A stretch of DNA of 64,000 nucleotides, taken from UBA4644 sp900555855. GTDB lineage: Bacteria; Bacillota; Clostridia; Oscillospirales; Butyricicoccaceae. The stretch spans positions 1-64,000 of the forward strand of contig DAWAJD010000006.1 of assembly GCA_052289195.1 (NCBI GenBank), in the 5' to 3' direction. The notes below the pieces were generated by a model. That model saw only the letters and a list, made by a program, of their open reading frames with translations. It searched no databases and was not told the origin of the DNA. Position numbers and translations under genes: made by a program. Positions 53,972-63,276 of this stretch are shown piece after piece. Positions within the stretch are counted from its first letter, which is position 1. Each line of letters begins with the position of its first letter.

Positions 53972-55714
53972 ATGGAAAAAAAGAAAAACGCCTTCCGCTC
54001 CGACAGGATCTCCTCCTGCTTCCGGGCAGAATGGCTGGCGCTGACCCTTGTGACCGTTTCCGGTCTGCTCTATAATGTGGGCCTGCTTGCCACGCCGTGG
54101 TTTGAAGGCCGCCTGACCCAATGCCTTGCCGATATTCTCGGTGGGAAGGAGACCGCTAGGAAAATGGCGGCGCTGGTGGCCGCCTATCTTGTCATCGTTC
54201 TGGTGGTGCAGTCGGCGCGGTTCGTCAAGCGCTTTTATGTCCGCCGCTTCGCCAACCACATCAACCGGCGGATGAAGGGGATCCTTTACGGCAATCTGGT
54301 GCGCTCCAGCCGGGCCGCTCTGGAGCAGGAGGGCGCCGGAGAGCTGATGACCAAGGCCATCTCGGATGTGGACGACTGCGTGGAGGGGATGCGCAAGTTC
54401 ACCACCGAGGTCTTTGACACCGGCGTGGTGATGGTCAGCTATGGGGTGATGCTTCTGGTTTACGACTGGCGGCTGGCGCTGCTCAGTCTCATGTTCACCC
54501 CCATCTCCTATTTCTGCGCGGCGCGGATGAAAAAACCGGTCCAGCGGGCGGGGGCAGCCTATAAAAAAGCCGCCGGCGCGCTGAGCAGCGCCACGCTGGA
54601 TCGGGCGGAAAATGCCGTGACCTACCGCATTTATGGCTGCGAGACCGTCCGGGCAGAGCGCTATGAGCAGACGCTGGACGCCTATGAAACCACCGCGGTC
54701 AAGAGCAATATCTGGCAGTCGGCCCTTCCGCCGCTGTATCTCGCGGCGTTGGGCGCAGGGGTTTTGTTCATCCTGTGGTTCGGCGCAAAAAATGTCCTGG
54801 GGACGGGCTGGCGCCCGTGGGATATCGCGGCGTTTACCACCTTTCTCTCCTGCTTTACCAAGCTGACGGTCAAATCCTCCAAGGTAGCAAAGCTCTTTAA
54901 CTCTGTGCAGAAGGCCCAGGTCTCGTGGAAGCGGATCAAGCCGCTGATGAAGCCGCCGGAGCCGCTGGAAGCCCTGAATGTTCCCCAGCCGGAGCCGGTG
55001 ACGCTGGAGGGGCTCTCCTTCTCTTACGGCGGAGCGCCGGTCTTTTCCGGCCTTTCGCTGACGGCGCAGCCGGGAGACATGATCGGCGTCACCGGTCCGG
55101 TGGCCTGCGGCAAATCCACCTTCGGGCGGGCGTTTCTCTGTGAAGCGCCCTATGGCGGCTCCCTTCGCTTCGGCAGCCGGGAGCTTTCCTCCCTCTCCCC
55201 CCGGGAGATCGCGGCCACCGTTGGATATCTGGGCCACGATCCGGAGCTCAGTTCCGATACGCTGCGAAACAATGTGCTTTGCGGCAACGGACAGGATGCA
55301 TCGCCCTATCTTGCCGCCGTCGCGCTGGACGGCGAGGTCAGGGCCATGGAAAACGGCGCGGACACTGTGGTGGGCAGCAGCGGCGTCCGCCTTTCCGGCG
55401 GTCAGGCGCAGCGCCTTGCCCTTGCCAGAACGCTGGCGCATCCGCGCCCGGTGATGATCCTGGACGATCCCTTTTCCGCGCTGGATCGGAACACGGAGGA
55501 CACGGTTTTTGCCGATCTGCAGGAATATGCGAAGGATAAGGTGGTGTTTCTGATCTCCCACCGCCTGTATCATTTCCCGCAGATGCGGAAGATCATCTTT
55601 ATGGAGGGCGGAAAGGCCGTTGTCGGCACCCATGCGGAGCTGATGCGCTCCGTCCCGGCATATCGGCTGCTGTATGAAAGCCAGACAGGAGGCAACGGAC
55701 ATGAAGAAGCATAA
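53972..55714 (+). CDS. ABC exporter subunit 1 (membrane domain plus ATPase)
   Basis: A 580-residue half-transporter. Six membrane helices are followed by an ATPase domain with Walker A GPVACGKST near 375 and an intact signature LSGGQAQR. Walker B reads MILDDPFSALD, so the catalytic Glu is replaced by Asp. It pairs with the next gene, which has the opposite defects. Such heterodimers (BmrCD, TM287/288) have one active and one degenerate ATP site. It is co-transcribed with marR (five-base gap). The substrate is unknown; multidrug export is the usual case. Confidence 0.9.
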   Translation: MEKKKNAFRSDRISSCFRAEWLALTLVTVSGLLYNVGLLATPWFEGRLTQCLADILGGKETARKMAALVAAYLVIVLVVQSARFVKRFYVRRFANHINRRMKGILYGNLVRSSRAALEQEGAGELMTKAISDVDDCVEGMRKFTTEVFDTGVVMVSYGVMLLVYDWRLALLSLMFTPISYFCAARMKKPVQRAGAAYKKAAGALSSATLDRAENAVTYRIYGCETVRAERYEQTLDAYETTAVKSNIWQSALPPLYLAALGAGVLFILWFGAKNVLGTGWRPWDIAAFTTFLSCFTKLTVKSSKVAKLFNSVQKAQVSWKRIKPLMKPPEPLEALNVPQPEPVTLEGLSFSYGGAPVFSGLSLTAQPGDMIGVTGPVACGKSTFGRAFLCEAPYGGSLRFGSRELSSLSPREIAATVGYLGHDPELSSDTLRNNVLCGNGQDASPYLAAVALDGEVRAMENGADTVVGSSGVRLSGGQAQRLALARTLAHPRPVMILDDPFSALDRNTEDTVFADLQEYAKDKVVFLISHRLYHFPQMRKIIFMEGGKAVVGTHAELMRSVPAYRLLYESQTGGNGHEEA

Positions 55715-57359
55715 CACCGGCGTTTTTGCAGCGGTCCGCACGGCGGCGCTGACCCATCGCCTGCTTACCGCCGGGACCCTTTTGTGCGTGGCGGGCTCTG
55801 TGGGCGCGTCGCTGATCCCGCCGCTGCTGCTGGCCCGCGTCATCGACCGGCTGAACGCCGGGACCTCCCTCACCTTCGCCGCTGTGCTCCTCTATTTCGG
55901 GAGCCTTGTGCTGGAGGGCCTGTTTTCTTCAGCGCAGGAAACGCTGCTGGTGCTTTTCGGCCAGAAAATGACCCACGCCCTGCGCTCCGAAATGTCGCAC
56001 AAGCTCACCCGTCTGCCGGCAGACACCCTGGTCGCGCAAAACCCCGGACAGGTGGCGGCGCGCTTTTCCGGCGATGTGGACACCGTGGAGGCCCTCTTTA
56101 CCTCCGGCATCATCAGCATGGTGGCCGACGCCTGCCGCATTCTTTCCATCCTTGGGATCATCGCAGTGAAAAACACGGGGCTTGCGCTGGTCTTGCTGGC
56201 GGTCCTTCCCTTCTTTGCGCTCTTTACCCGCCATGTGCAGAAGAAGATGCTTGCCGCCCAGCTGGACAACCGGCGCGCCGTCGCCGCCGTTTCCGGGCAG
56301 GTCCCGGAGACCCTACACAACATCCGCACCATCCACGCGCTGGGCACCGAGGACTATATGGAGCGGCGCTATGACAAAAGCATCGGCGCCAGCTATGCCG
56401 CCGTGGAAAAGACCAACTTTTACGACGCGATCTATTCGCCCGTGGTATTTCTGCTGAACGCCGCAGTGGTGGGCATCGTGATGCTGCTCTCCGCCTCCGG
56501 CAAGACGGAGATCCTGGCCCTGTTCGGAATGTCGGTGGGCACTTCGGTGGCCGTCATCAACTATATCTCCCGCATTTTCACCCCCATTGAGAGCCTCGGC
56601 GTGGAAATCCAGACCATCCAGTCGGCCATGGCGGGCGTCAAGCGGATCGACGCCTTTCTCGGGCAGGCGGAACGGGCCGTCCCGCCGGAGCAGGAAGCCG
56701 CCCCGCGGGGGGATATCGTCCTTTCCCATGTGACCTTCGGCTATGGGGACAGGCCCGTGCTCCGCGACTTTTCCATGACGGTGAAGGAGGGCGAGCAGGT
56801 CACCCTCGCGGGCAGGACCGGCGCCGGCAAGAGCACGGTGTTCCGTCTGCTGCTGGGGCTTTACCGGCCCCAGGCCGGGACGATCACCATCGGCGGCGTG
56901 GATGTCTCCGCCATCACGGACCGCCAGCGGCGGGCCTGCATCGGCTGCGTGGAGCAGCATTTTTCCCGCGTGCCGGGGACGGTGCTGGAGCAGATCACCC
57001 TTTCCGACCCGGGCATCACCGAGGAAATGGCCCACGCCGCGGCCCGGCTCGCCGGAATGGATGAACCCATCCGGTCGCTGCCGGGGGGCTATTCCGCCGT
57101 CTGCACAGACGGGATGTTTTCTCAGGGAGAATGGCAGCTGCTTTCCATCGCCCGCGCCGCGGCGGCAGATCCGGCCATTCTGCTGCTGGACGAGATCACC
57201 GCCAATCTGGACGCCGAGACCGAGGCCCGCGTTTTGAAGGCGCTGCACCGCGCCTCGGAGGGGCGCACCGTGCTCTCCATCTCCCACCGTCTTTATGAGG
57301 ATCTGGGCGGCAGGACCGTGGAGCTGCGGCCTGCGGCCGGGCCGGAGGGCGCGGCATGA
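55701..57359 (+). CDS. ABC exporter subunit 2 (membrane domain plus ATPase)
   Basis: A 552-residue half-transporter that overlaps the first by 14 bases, with AGGAGG before ATG 55701. Walker A is GRTGAGKST near 374 and Walker B ILLLDEITANLD keeps the catalytic Glu. The signature motif is altered to FSQGEWQ. The degenerate signature faces the Asp-bearing Walker B of subunit 1, and the intact motifs face each other in the second site. This fits a functional heterodimer rather than decay. The gene ends the operon; no terminator is obvious before ppa. Confidence 0.9.
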   Translation: MKKHNTGVFAAVRTAALTHRLLTAGTLLCVAGSVGASLIPPLLLARVIDRLNAGTSLTFAAVLLYFGSLVLEGLFSSAQETLLVLFGQKMTHALRSEMSHKLTRLPADTLVAQNPGQVAARFSGDVDTVEALFTSGIISMVADACRILSILGIIAVKNTGLALVLLAVLPFFALFTRHVQKKMLAAQLDNRRAVAAVSGQVPETLHNIRTIHALGTEDYMERRYDKSIGASYAAVEKTNFYDAIYSPVVFLLNAAVVGIVMLLSASGKTEILALFGMSVGTSVAVINYISRIFTPIESLGVEIQTIQSAMAGVKRIDAFLGQAERAVPPEQEAAPRGDIVLSHVTFGYGDRPVLRDFSMTVKEGEQVTLAGRTGAGKSTVFRLLLGLYRPQAGTITIGGVDVSAITDRQRRACIGCVEQHFSRVPGTVLEQITLSDPGITEEMAHAAARLAGMDEPIRSLPGGYSAVCTDGMFSQGEWQLLSIARAAAADPAILLLDEITANLDAETEARVLKALHRASEGRTVLSISHRLYEDLGGRTVELRPAAGPEGAA

Positions 57360-57366
57360 TCTTAGG

Positions 57367-57395
57367 TTGCGTTTTGGAGAGAAGCGTGCTATACT
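57367..57395 (+). promoter_or_regulatory. Sigma-A promoter of ppa
   Basis: TTGCGT at 57367-57372, 17-base spacer, TATACT at 57390-57395. Confidence 0.75.
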
Positions 57396-57435
57396 GACGC
57401 AGTAAAAACCCTGCAGAAGGAGTGCGATCATACCC

Positions 57436-57975
57436 ATGAATATCTGGCACGATGTAAACCCCGCGCGGATCCATCCCGATGACTTTCTGGCTGTCATTGA
57501 GATCCCCAAGGGCAGCAAGAAGAAATATGAGCTGGACAAGGAGACCGGCTTTATCATTCTGGACCGGATCCTTTATACCTCCACTCATTATCCCGCGAAC
57601 TACGGCTTTATCCCCCGCACCTACGGCGACGACAACGACCCGCTGGATGTTCTGGTCCTGTGCTCGGAGGCCCTGGAGCCGCTGACGCTGGTGCGCTGCT
57701 ACCCCATCGGCTATATCTCCATGACCGACGGCGGCAAAAACGATGAAAAGATCATCGCCATTCCCTTTTCTGATCCCATGTATAATATGTATCATGATAT
57801 TATGGATCTGCCCGGGCATATTTTTGATGAGATGGCGCATTTCTTCTCCGTTTATAAGGCGCTGGAGGGCAAGGAGACCGTGGCCGGCGATGTAAACGGC
57901 CGGGAAGCGGCCATTCAGATCATTTCCGACGCTTTGCACAATTACCAGATCCATTTCTGCGGTCAGCACGAATAA
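57436..57975 (+). CDS. ppa: Inorganic pyrophosphatase (family I)
   Basis: A 179-residue cytoplasmic enzyme that hydrolyses pyrophosphate and so drives biosynthetic reactions. EIPKGSKKKYELDKETG, YPANYGFIP and the metal-binding GDDNDPLDVLVL are the classical family I motifs. AAGGAG precedes the start, and a terminator follows. Confidence 0.96.
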   Translation: MNIWHDVNPARIHPDDFLAVIEIPKGSKKKYELDKETGFIILDRILYTSTHYPANYGFIPRTYGDDNDPLDVLVLCSEALEPLTLVRCYPIGYISMTDGGKNDEKIIAIPFSDPMYNMYHDIMDLPGHIFDEMAHFFSVYKALEGKETVAGDVNGREAAIQIISDALHNYQIHFCGQHE

Positions 57976-57992
57976 AAGAATGGAAAAAGCAA

Positions 57993-58024
57993 GCCCGCGT
58001 TCCTGTCTGGAACGCGGGCGTTTT
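57993..58024. terminator. Terminator between ppa and nadE
   Basis: GCCCGCGTTCC pairs with GGAACGCGGGC around CTGTC, followed by GTTTT. It lies between converging genes. Confidence 0.8.
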
Positions 58025-58042
58025 CATGTCTTGTGCTTTGCT

Positions 58043-59962
58043 TTACAGCGCTTCCAGCTCCTGATCCCAGGCGGTGTGCCAGCAGTCGGAGGGCATCCGC
58101 CAGGCGCTTCTGGGGGAAAGACTCAGGGGGCCGATCATGGGGCCGTCCGGCATACAGGAGCGCTTATATTGCTGAGTAAAGAACCGCTGGCAGCAGCGCT
58201 TGAGCCAGTGGGCCACGGTTTTTTCATCGTACTCGCCCCGGAAAGCATAGCAGGCCATGCGGAAGATCTTTCCGGGCGTGAAGCCGTAGCGCAGCAGATA
58301 ATAAAGGAAGAAATCGTGCAGCTCGTAGGGGCCAACCAGATCCTCGGTCTTCTGGGTGATCTTTTCGCCGTCTGCCGGCAGCAGCTCCGGCGAGACGGGG
58401 GTGTCCAGAATATCCTTCAGGATGGCGCCCAGCGCCGCATTGCCGCAGGACTCCGCATACCAGCGCACCACCTGGCGGATCTGGGTCTTGGGGATGCCGG
58501 CGTTGACGCCGTACATACTCATATGGTCGCCGTTATAGGTGGCCCAGCCCAGCGCCAGCTCGCTGAAATCGCCGGTCCCGACCACGATCCCGCCCAGCTC
58601 GTTGGAAAGATCCATGAGCACCTGGGTCCGCTCCCGGGCCTGAGCGTTTTCAAAAGTCACATTGTGATCGGCCGGGTCATGGCCGATGTCGGCAAAATGC
58701 TGCTCCACGGCGCTGCCGATGGGGATGCAGCGCATGGGGATGCCCAGCTCCCGGCACAAAAGCTCCGCATTGCTGCGGGTGCGGCTGGTGGTCCCGAAGC
58801 AGGGCATGGTGACGGCGGCCACCTGCGCCGGGCTCTGGCCCAGCAGCTCCATGGACTTGTGGCAGACCAGAAGGGTCAGGGTGGAATCCAGTCCGCCGGA
58901 GACGCCCACCACCGCGGCTCTGGCATGGATATGCTCCAGCCGGTGGGCCAGGGCATAGCTCTGCATCAGGAAGATATGCCGGCATTCCTCCGCCTGCGCC
59001 GCCGGGTCCTCCGGCAGGTAGGGATCCCTTGCGATCTTCCGGGTGAGCTTCGTCTCCGTCTGGGTCATGGAGAAGGGCACGCAGTCCGGCCGGGGTTCGC
59101 CGCTCTGCATGGGATAGGTCGTGGTCTTGCGCCGCTGGGCGGCCAGCCGCTGCACATCGATCTCCGTTATGGCAAGGCCCGTCTCGAAGGGCTTCTTTTC
59201 CGTGAGGATCTCGCCGTTTTCACAAATGATCTGCTGGCCGGAAAAGACCTGATCGCCGGTGCTCTCCTGCGGGCCCGCCACGGAGAGGATATAGCCGCAG
59301 CGGAGCTTCTGGCTCTGGGAGACGGCAAGGATCTGATGCTCCTGCACCCGGCCGATGCCGTCGTGGCTGGCGCAAAGATTGCCGATGATGGTGGCGCCGC
59401 TGCGGCACATCTCCGCCGCAGGGGAAACGGGGACCCACAGATCCTCGCAGATCTCCAGTCCCACGGTGAAATCCGGATTTTCCCGGCAGGCAAAGCGCTG
59501 GCCCGGCCCGAAGGGGGCATATTCCTCGTCCCCGCCCAGACAGAGATAGCTGATGCCCTCCGGCGCAGGCTGGAAGATGCGGCTCTCGTAAAACTCCTCA
59601 TAGTTGCACAGGTTCACCTTGGGCACCACGCCCAGGACCTCGCCCTGATACAGCATCACGCCGCAGTTGAACAGCTTTCCCAGATGCCGCACCGGCATGC
59701 CCACCGCCAGCAGCAGCTCCAGCTTCGCCGTCTCCCGGCGCAGATATTCCAGCGCCTGCTCCGCGCTGTCCAGCAGGGTCTTCTGGAAAAACAGATCCGC
59801 GCAGGTGTAGCCGGTGATGGAGAGCTCCGGCGTGATCAGCAGCTTTGCGCCCTGGGCCGCCGCCTGCCGCGCGGCCTCCAGGATCTTTTCCGCGTTATAC
59901 CTGCAGTCCGCCAGACGCAGCTCCGGCGCCACGGACGCAACCTTAATAAATCCATCCTTCAT
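58043..59962 (-). CDS. nadE: Glutamine-dependent NAD+ synthetase
   Basis: A 639-residue two-domain enzyme. The N-terminal nitrilase-like glutaminase has its Glu in LLITPELSITGY, Lys in VPKVNLCNYEEF and Cys in GLEICEDLWV. The ammonia goes to the C-terminal synthetase domain, with P-loop GVSGGLDST near 365 and GTGDFSELALGW, which amidates NaAD to NAD+. Length matches the bacterial glutamine-dependent class with the larger C-terminal domain. Monocistronic, with its own promoter. Confidence 0.95.
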   Translation of the reverse strand: MKDGFIKVASVAPELRLADCRYNAEKILEAARQAAAQGAKLLITPELSITGYTCADLFFQKTLLDSAEQALEYLRRETAKLELLLAVGMPVRHLGKLFNCGVMLYQGEVLGVVPKVNLCNYEEFYESRIFQPAPEGISYLCLGGDEEYAPFGPGQRFACRENPDFTVGLEICEDLWVPVSPAAEMCRSGATIIGNLCASHDGIGRVQEHQILAVSQSQKLRCGYILSVAGPQESTGDQVFSGQQIICENGEILTEKKPFETGLAITEIDVQRLAAQRRKTTTYPMQSGEPRPDCVPFSMTQTETKLTRKIARDPYLPEDPAAQAEECRHIFLMQSYALAHRLEHIHARAAVVGVSGGLDSTLTLLVCHKSMELLGQSPAQVAAVTMPCFGTTSRTRSNAELLCRELGIPMRCIPIGSAVEQHFADIGHDPADHNVTFENAQARERTQVLMDLSNELGGIVVGTGDFSELALGWATYNGDHMSMYGVNAGIPKTQIRQVVRWYAESCGNAALGAILKDILDTPVSPELLPADGEKITQKTEDLVGPYELHDFFLYYLLRYGFTPGKIFRMACYAFRGEYDEKTVAHWLKRCCQRFFTQQYKRSCMPDGPMIGPLSLSPRSAWRMPSDCWHTAWDQELEAL

Positions 59963-60018
59963 GGAAAACAGCTCCTTTCAGGCCCTGCCCCGGCGTGGCC
60001 CGGGGCGTTCTGGTTCCT

Positions 60019-60046
60019 ATTATAACTTTTTCCGGCAAAAAGGCAA
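60019..60046 (-). promoter_or_regulatory. Sigma-A promoter of nadE
   Basis: TTGCCT at 60041-60046, 16-base spacer, TATAAT at 60019-60024 on the minus strand. A GC-rich hairpin (about 59989-60008) lies in the leader. Confidence 0.7.
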
Positions 60047-60107
60047 GAAAATCATGGCGGAAATCCCGGAGATGTGTTATGATGGCAGAAGAATGGAGGG
60101 AAGCGCC

Positions 60108-61016
60108 TTGAACGGCTGTATGCTATGTCCCCGCGCCTGCGGCGCAGACCGGTCGGTCTCGCCGGGCTTCTGCGGCATGGGAACGCAGATCCGTCTGGCC
60201 CGGGCGGCCAGACATCTCTGGGAGGAGCCCTGCATCAGCGGAACGAACGGCTCTGGGACGGTGTTTTTCTCCGGCTGCACGCTGGGCTGCGTCTTCTGCC
60301 AGAACCGGAAGATCAGCCGCGAGGGCTTCGGCATGGAGGTCTCGCCGGAACGGCTGTCGGAGATTTTGACCCAGCTGGAGCAGAGCGGCGTCCACAACCT
60401 GAACCTTGTCACGCCCACCCACTTTACCCCGCAGATCCTGCAGGCGCTTTCGCTGGCAAAGCCGGGGATCCCCGTGGTGATGAACTGCGGCGGCTATGAG
60501 CGGGTGGAAACGCTGCGCCTTTGGGAGGGCAGCATTGACATCTATCTCCCCGACCTGAAATATTTCAGCCCGGCGCTCTCTCAGAAATACTCCGGCGCGG
60601 CAGATTATTTTGAAGCGGCGTCCCGGGCCATTCTGGAGATGCACCGGCAGCAGCCCCGGCTGGTCTATTCCGGCGGACTGCTCTCCCGTGGGCTCATCGT
60701 ACGGCATCTGGTCCTGCCCGGCTGTATGCGGGATTCTCTACGGCTGATGGACTGGCTCCACGATAATCTGCCGGCGGATTCCTTTTTGCTGAGCCTCATG
60801 AGCCAATACACCCCCACGCCGGCCTGCAAGGCTTTTCCGGAGCTGGACCGGCGGATCACCACCTATGAATATGAAAGGGTGGCGGAGCGGGCGCTGGCGC
60901 TGGGCCTGCAGGGCTTTGGGCAGGAGCGGCGCTCCGCCCGGGAGGAATATACGCCGCCCTTTGATCTGGAGGGCGTTTTGCCCCGGAAACCGCAGGAAAC
61001 ACAGGAACATCAATAG
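60108..61016 (+). CDS. Radical SAM protein, PflA-like
   Basis: A 302-residue iron-sulfur protein with the radical SAM motif CTLGCVFCQN (CX4CX2C shifted form) near residue 57 and an N-terminal CMLCPRACGADR cysteine motif common in this subgroup. The subgroup is annotated as pyruvate formate-lyase-activating-like, but its targets are unknown and no glycyl radical enzyme gene is nearby. I choose TTG 60108 because GGAGGG ends seven bases upstream; ATGs at 60054 and 60093 lack such a site. The gene lies 30 bases ahead of the dipeptidase gene. Confidence 0.85.
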   Translation: MNGCMLCPRACGADRSVSPGFCGMGTQIRLARAARHLWEEPCISGTNGSGTVFFSGCTLGCVFCQNRKISREGFGMEVSPERLSEILTQLEQSGVHNLNLVTPTHFTPQILQALSLAKPGIPVVMNCGGYERVETLRLWEGSIDIYLPDLKYFSPALSQKYSGAADYFEAASRAILEMHRQQPRLVYSGGLLSRGLIVRHLVLPGCMRDSLRLMDWLHDNLPADSFLLSLMSQYTPTPACKAFPELDRRITTYEYERVAERALALGLQGFGQERRSAREEYTPPFDLEGVLPRKPQETQEHQ

Positions 61017-61046
61017 ATCGAGAAAGTCTGTAAGGAGGAAACGCAA

Positions 61047-62450
61047 ATGTATCAGAAAGAGATCGAGGCCTATTTTGCGGACAAGCAGGAGCAGATCCTG
61101 GCGGATATCGCCCGTCTGGTCCGCATCAAGAGCGAACGGGAGCCCATGCAGGAGGGTATGCCCTTTGGCAAGGGACCCTACGAAGTTCTGATGGAGGGCA
61201 AAAAGCTGGCGGAGGAGCGGGGGCTTTCCACCAAAAACTTTGATAACTATGTGATCACCGCAGAGGTTGGCCCCCAGCCGGCCTATCTGGGCATTCTTGC
61301 CCATTTGGATGTGGTCAGCGAAGGCTCCGGCTGGACCATGCCGCCCTATGAGATGACCGTCCGGGACGGCCGCATCTACGGCCGCGGCACCGCCGACGAC
61401 AAGGGCCCCGCCGTTGTGGCGCTTTGGGCGCTGAAGGCCGCCAAGGAGCTCTGCCCCCAGCTGAAAAAGGGCGTCCGGCTGATCCTGGGCTCCGCCGAGG
61501 AGACGGGCAGCGAGGATCTGGATCATTATCTGCCGCTGGAAGCGGCGCCGCCGGTGAGCTTCTCTCCCGACGCGGAATATCCCGTCATCAACATTGAAAA
61601 GGGCGGCTATAAGCCCATATTCGGCGCAAAATGGGACGAGGATCCTGCGCTGCCCCGGGTCTGCGCCATCCATGGCGGCACCACCACCAACATCGTCACC
61701 CGGGAATGCGACGCCTGGCTGGAGGGCATCTCTGCCGAAGCGGTCCGCCCCTATGCGGAAAAGCATCAGGCGGAGACCGGCGTCGCCTTTACCCTGACGG
61801 AGGAAAACGGAAAGCTGCATCTCCATGCGCTGGGCGTCAGCGCTCACGCCGCATCTCCCGAGACGGGCAAAAACGCCCAGATCGCCATGCTTGGCCTGCT
61901 GACCGCGCTGCCGCTGGCGGATTCCTGCGGGCAGGAGAGCATCCGCAATCTGGCCCGGCTCTTCCCCTTCGGCGATAATTACGGCCAGGCCCTTGGTGTG
62001 GCGCAGGAGGATGAGATCTCCGGAAAGCTGACGCTGGTGCTCTCCAAGCTGCAGCTGGATCTGACGGGCTTTACCGCCCAGTTCGACAGCCGCTGCCCCC
62101 TGTGCGCAAACGAGGGCAATGTGCGCTTCGTGGTGGAAAAGGCCTTTGACCAGTGCCATTTCGAGGTGCTGGACCGGCCCCGGATGTCTGCGCCCCACCA
62201 TACGCCCGCCGATTCCGTCCTCTGCCAGACGCTGCTGAAGACCTATGAGGCGTATACCGGCCTGAAGGGCGAATGCCTTGCCATCGGCGGCGGCACCTAT
62301 GTCCACGAGATCGAGGGCGGCGTTGCCTTTGGCTGCGCTCTGCCCGGGACGGACAACCGGATGCACGGCGCAGACGAGTTCGCCGTCATCGACGAGCTGA
62401 TGCTCAGCGCGAAGATGTTCACCGATGTGATCCTGCAGCTCTGCAGCTAA
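61047..62450 (+). CDS. pepV: Peptidase M20 family dipeptidase (PepV-like)
   Basis: A 467-residue di-zinc exopeptidase. Metal ligands appear in GILAHLDVV (His), GRGTADDKGP (Asp), GSAEETGSEDL (the Glu pair: base and ligand), FSPDAEYPV and, near the C-terminus, NRMHGADE. The lid domain at about 185-380 and length match PepV. It cleaves dipeptides, commonly those with N-terminal D- or beta-Ala-type residues, inside the cell. A GGAGG site precedes ATG 61047; it is probably co-transcribed with the radical SAM gene. Confidence 0.93.
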   Translation: MYQKEIEAYFADKQEQILADIARLVRIKSEREPMQEGMPFGKGPYEVLMEGKKLAEERGLSTKNFDNYVITAEVGPQPAYLGILAHLDVVSEGSGWTMPPYEMTVRDGRIYGRGTADDKGPAVVALWALKAAKELCPQLKKGVRLILGSAEETGSEDLDHYLPLEAAPPVSFSPDAEYPVINIEKGGYKPIFGAKWDEDPALPRVCAIHGGTTTNIVTRECDAWLEGISAEAVRPYAEKHQAETGVAFTLTEENGKLHLHALGVSAHAASPETGKNAQIAMLGLLTALPLADSCGQESIRNLARLFPFGDNYGQALGVAQEDEISGKLTLVLSKLQLDLTGFTAQFDSRCPLCANEGNVRFVVEKAFDQCHFEVLDRPRMSAPHHTPADSVLCQTLLKTYEAYTGLKGECLAIGGGTYVHEIEGGVAFGCALPGTDNRMHGADEFAVIDELMLSAKMFTDVILQLCS

Positions 62451-62473
62451 GCTCCATTCCCCGGGAAATTCCG

Positions 62474-62502
62474 AAAGGCAGCCCAAACGGGCTGCCTTTT
62501 TT
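62474..62502. terminator. Terminator between pepV and nth
   Basis: AAAGGCAGCCC pairs with GGGCTGCCTTT around AAAC and is followed by further T residues. It serves converging genes. Confidence 0.85.
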
Positions 62503-62520
62503 GTGGAATGGGGGATCTCT

Positions 62521-63159
62521 TTACAGCTTTTGCGGCTGCGTACACAGCTCCCGCAGCGGACATTCGCCGCACCGGGGGCTTCGGGCCGTGCAGATATCCC
62601 GGCCGAAATGCACGAAGCGATGGCACAGGCTGGCCTGCTCCGCCGGCTCCACCACCTGCTTCAGCGCCAGCTCCACCTTATAGGGATCCTTGCCGCACGC
62701 CGGCGGCACCAGCCCCAGCCGGCTGCTGATGCGGATACAGTGGGTATCCGCCACGATGGCGGGCTTGCCGTAAATATCGGAAAGGATCAGATTGGCCGTC
62801 TTCCGGCCCACGCCGGGCAGGGTCAGCAGCTCCTCCATGGTGTCGGGCACTCTGCCGCCAAAGCGCTCCAGCAGCAGGTTTGCGCTGTTTTTGATGTCGT
62901 TTGCCTTGGTGCGGAACAGGCCGCAGGGCTTGACGATGGCGCAGAGCTCCTCCAGATCCGCCTCCGCCAGCGCCTGCAGCGTGGGATAGCGGGCATAAAG
63001 CTCCTTCGTCACCAGGTTCACCCGGGCGTCGGTACACTGGGCCGAGAGCCGGGTGGAAAACAGCAGCTCATAATCCTTTTCCGCCACCAGCGAACAGGTG
63101 TCCGGATAGCGCTCCTTCAGGATATCCACCACCGCCGCCGCTTTTTCTTTTGTTGTCAC
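62521..63159 (-). CDS. nth: Endonuclease III (DNA glycosylase/AP lyase)
   Basis: A 212-residue base-excision repair enzyme removing oxidised pyrimidines. The helix-hairpin-helix is LPGVGRKTANLI (with the catalytic Lys), the catalytic Asp is in VADTHCIR, and the [4Fe-4S] ligands form CX6CX2CX5C in CTARSPRCGECPLRELC. It starts with GTG at 63159 behind a modest Shine-Dalgarno. Monocistronic with a consensus promoter. Confidence 0.96.
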   Translation of the reverse strand: MTTKEKAAAVVDILKERYPDTCSLVAEKDYELLFSTRLSAQCTDARVNLVTKELYARYPTLQALAEADLEELCAIVKPCGLFRTKANDIKNSANLLLERFGGRVPDTMEELLTLPGVGRKTANLILSDIYGKPAIVADTHCIRISSRLGLVPPACGKDPYKVELALKQVVEPAEQASLCHRFVHFGRDICTARSPRCGECPLRELCTQPQKL

Positions 63160-63199
63160 AGGTCAGATCACCGCCTAAATGTAAACTCCTCTTGAATTG

Positions 63200-63228
63200 A
63201 TTATACAGCCGGATTGCAAATCCTGCAA
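63200..63228 (-). promoter_or_regulatory. Sigma-A promoter of nth
   Basis: TTGCAG at 63223-63228, 17-base spacer, TATAAT at 63200-63205 on the minus strand. It interlocks with the divergent promoter at 63214-63242. Confidence 0.8.
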
Positions 63229-63242
63229 GAACCGTTTATAAT
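63214..63242 (+). promoter_or_regulatory. Sigma-A promoter of the CPBP protease gene
   Basis: TTGCAA at 63214-63219, 17-base spacer, TATAAT at 63237-63242. Confidence 0.8.
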
Positions 63243-63276
63243 AAAGTTCATCCTATGGAAACAAAGAGGGGCTTTC

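Noticed and set aside
55701..57359. Subunit 2 of the ABC exporter as a decaying pseudogene because of its altered signature motif
   Set aside because: The frame is intact and the defect is complementary to that of subunit 1, as in known heterodimeric exporters.
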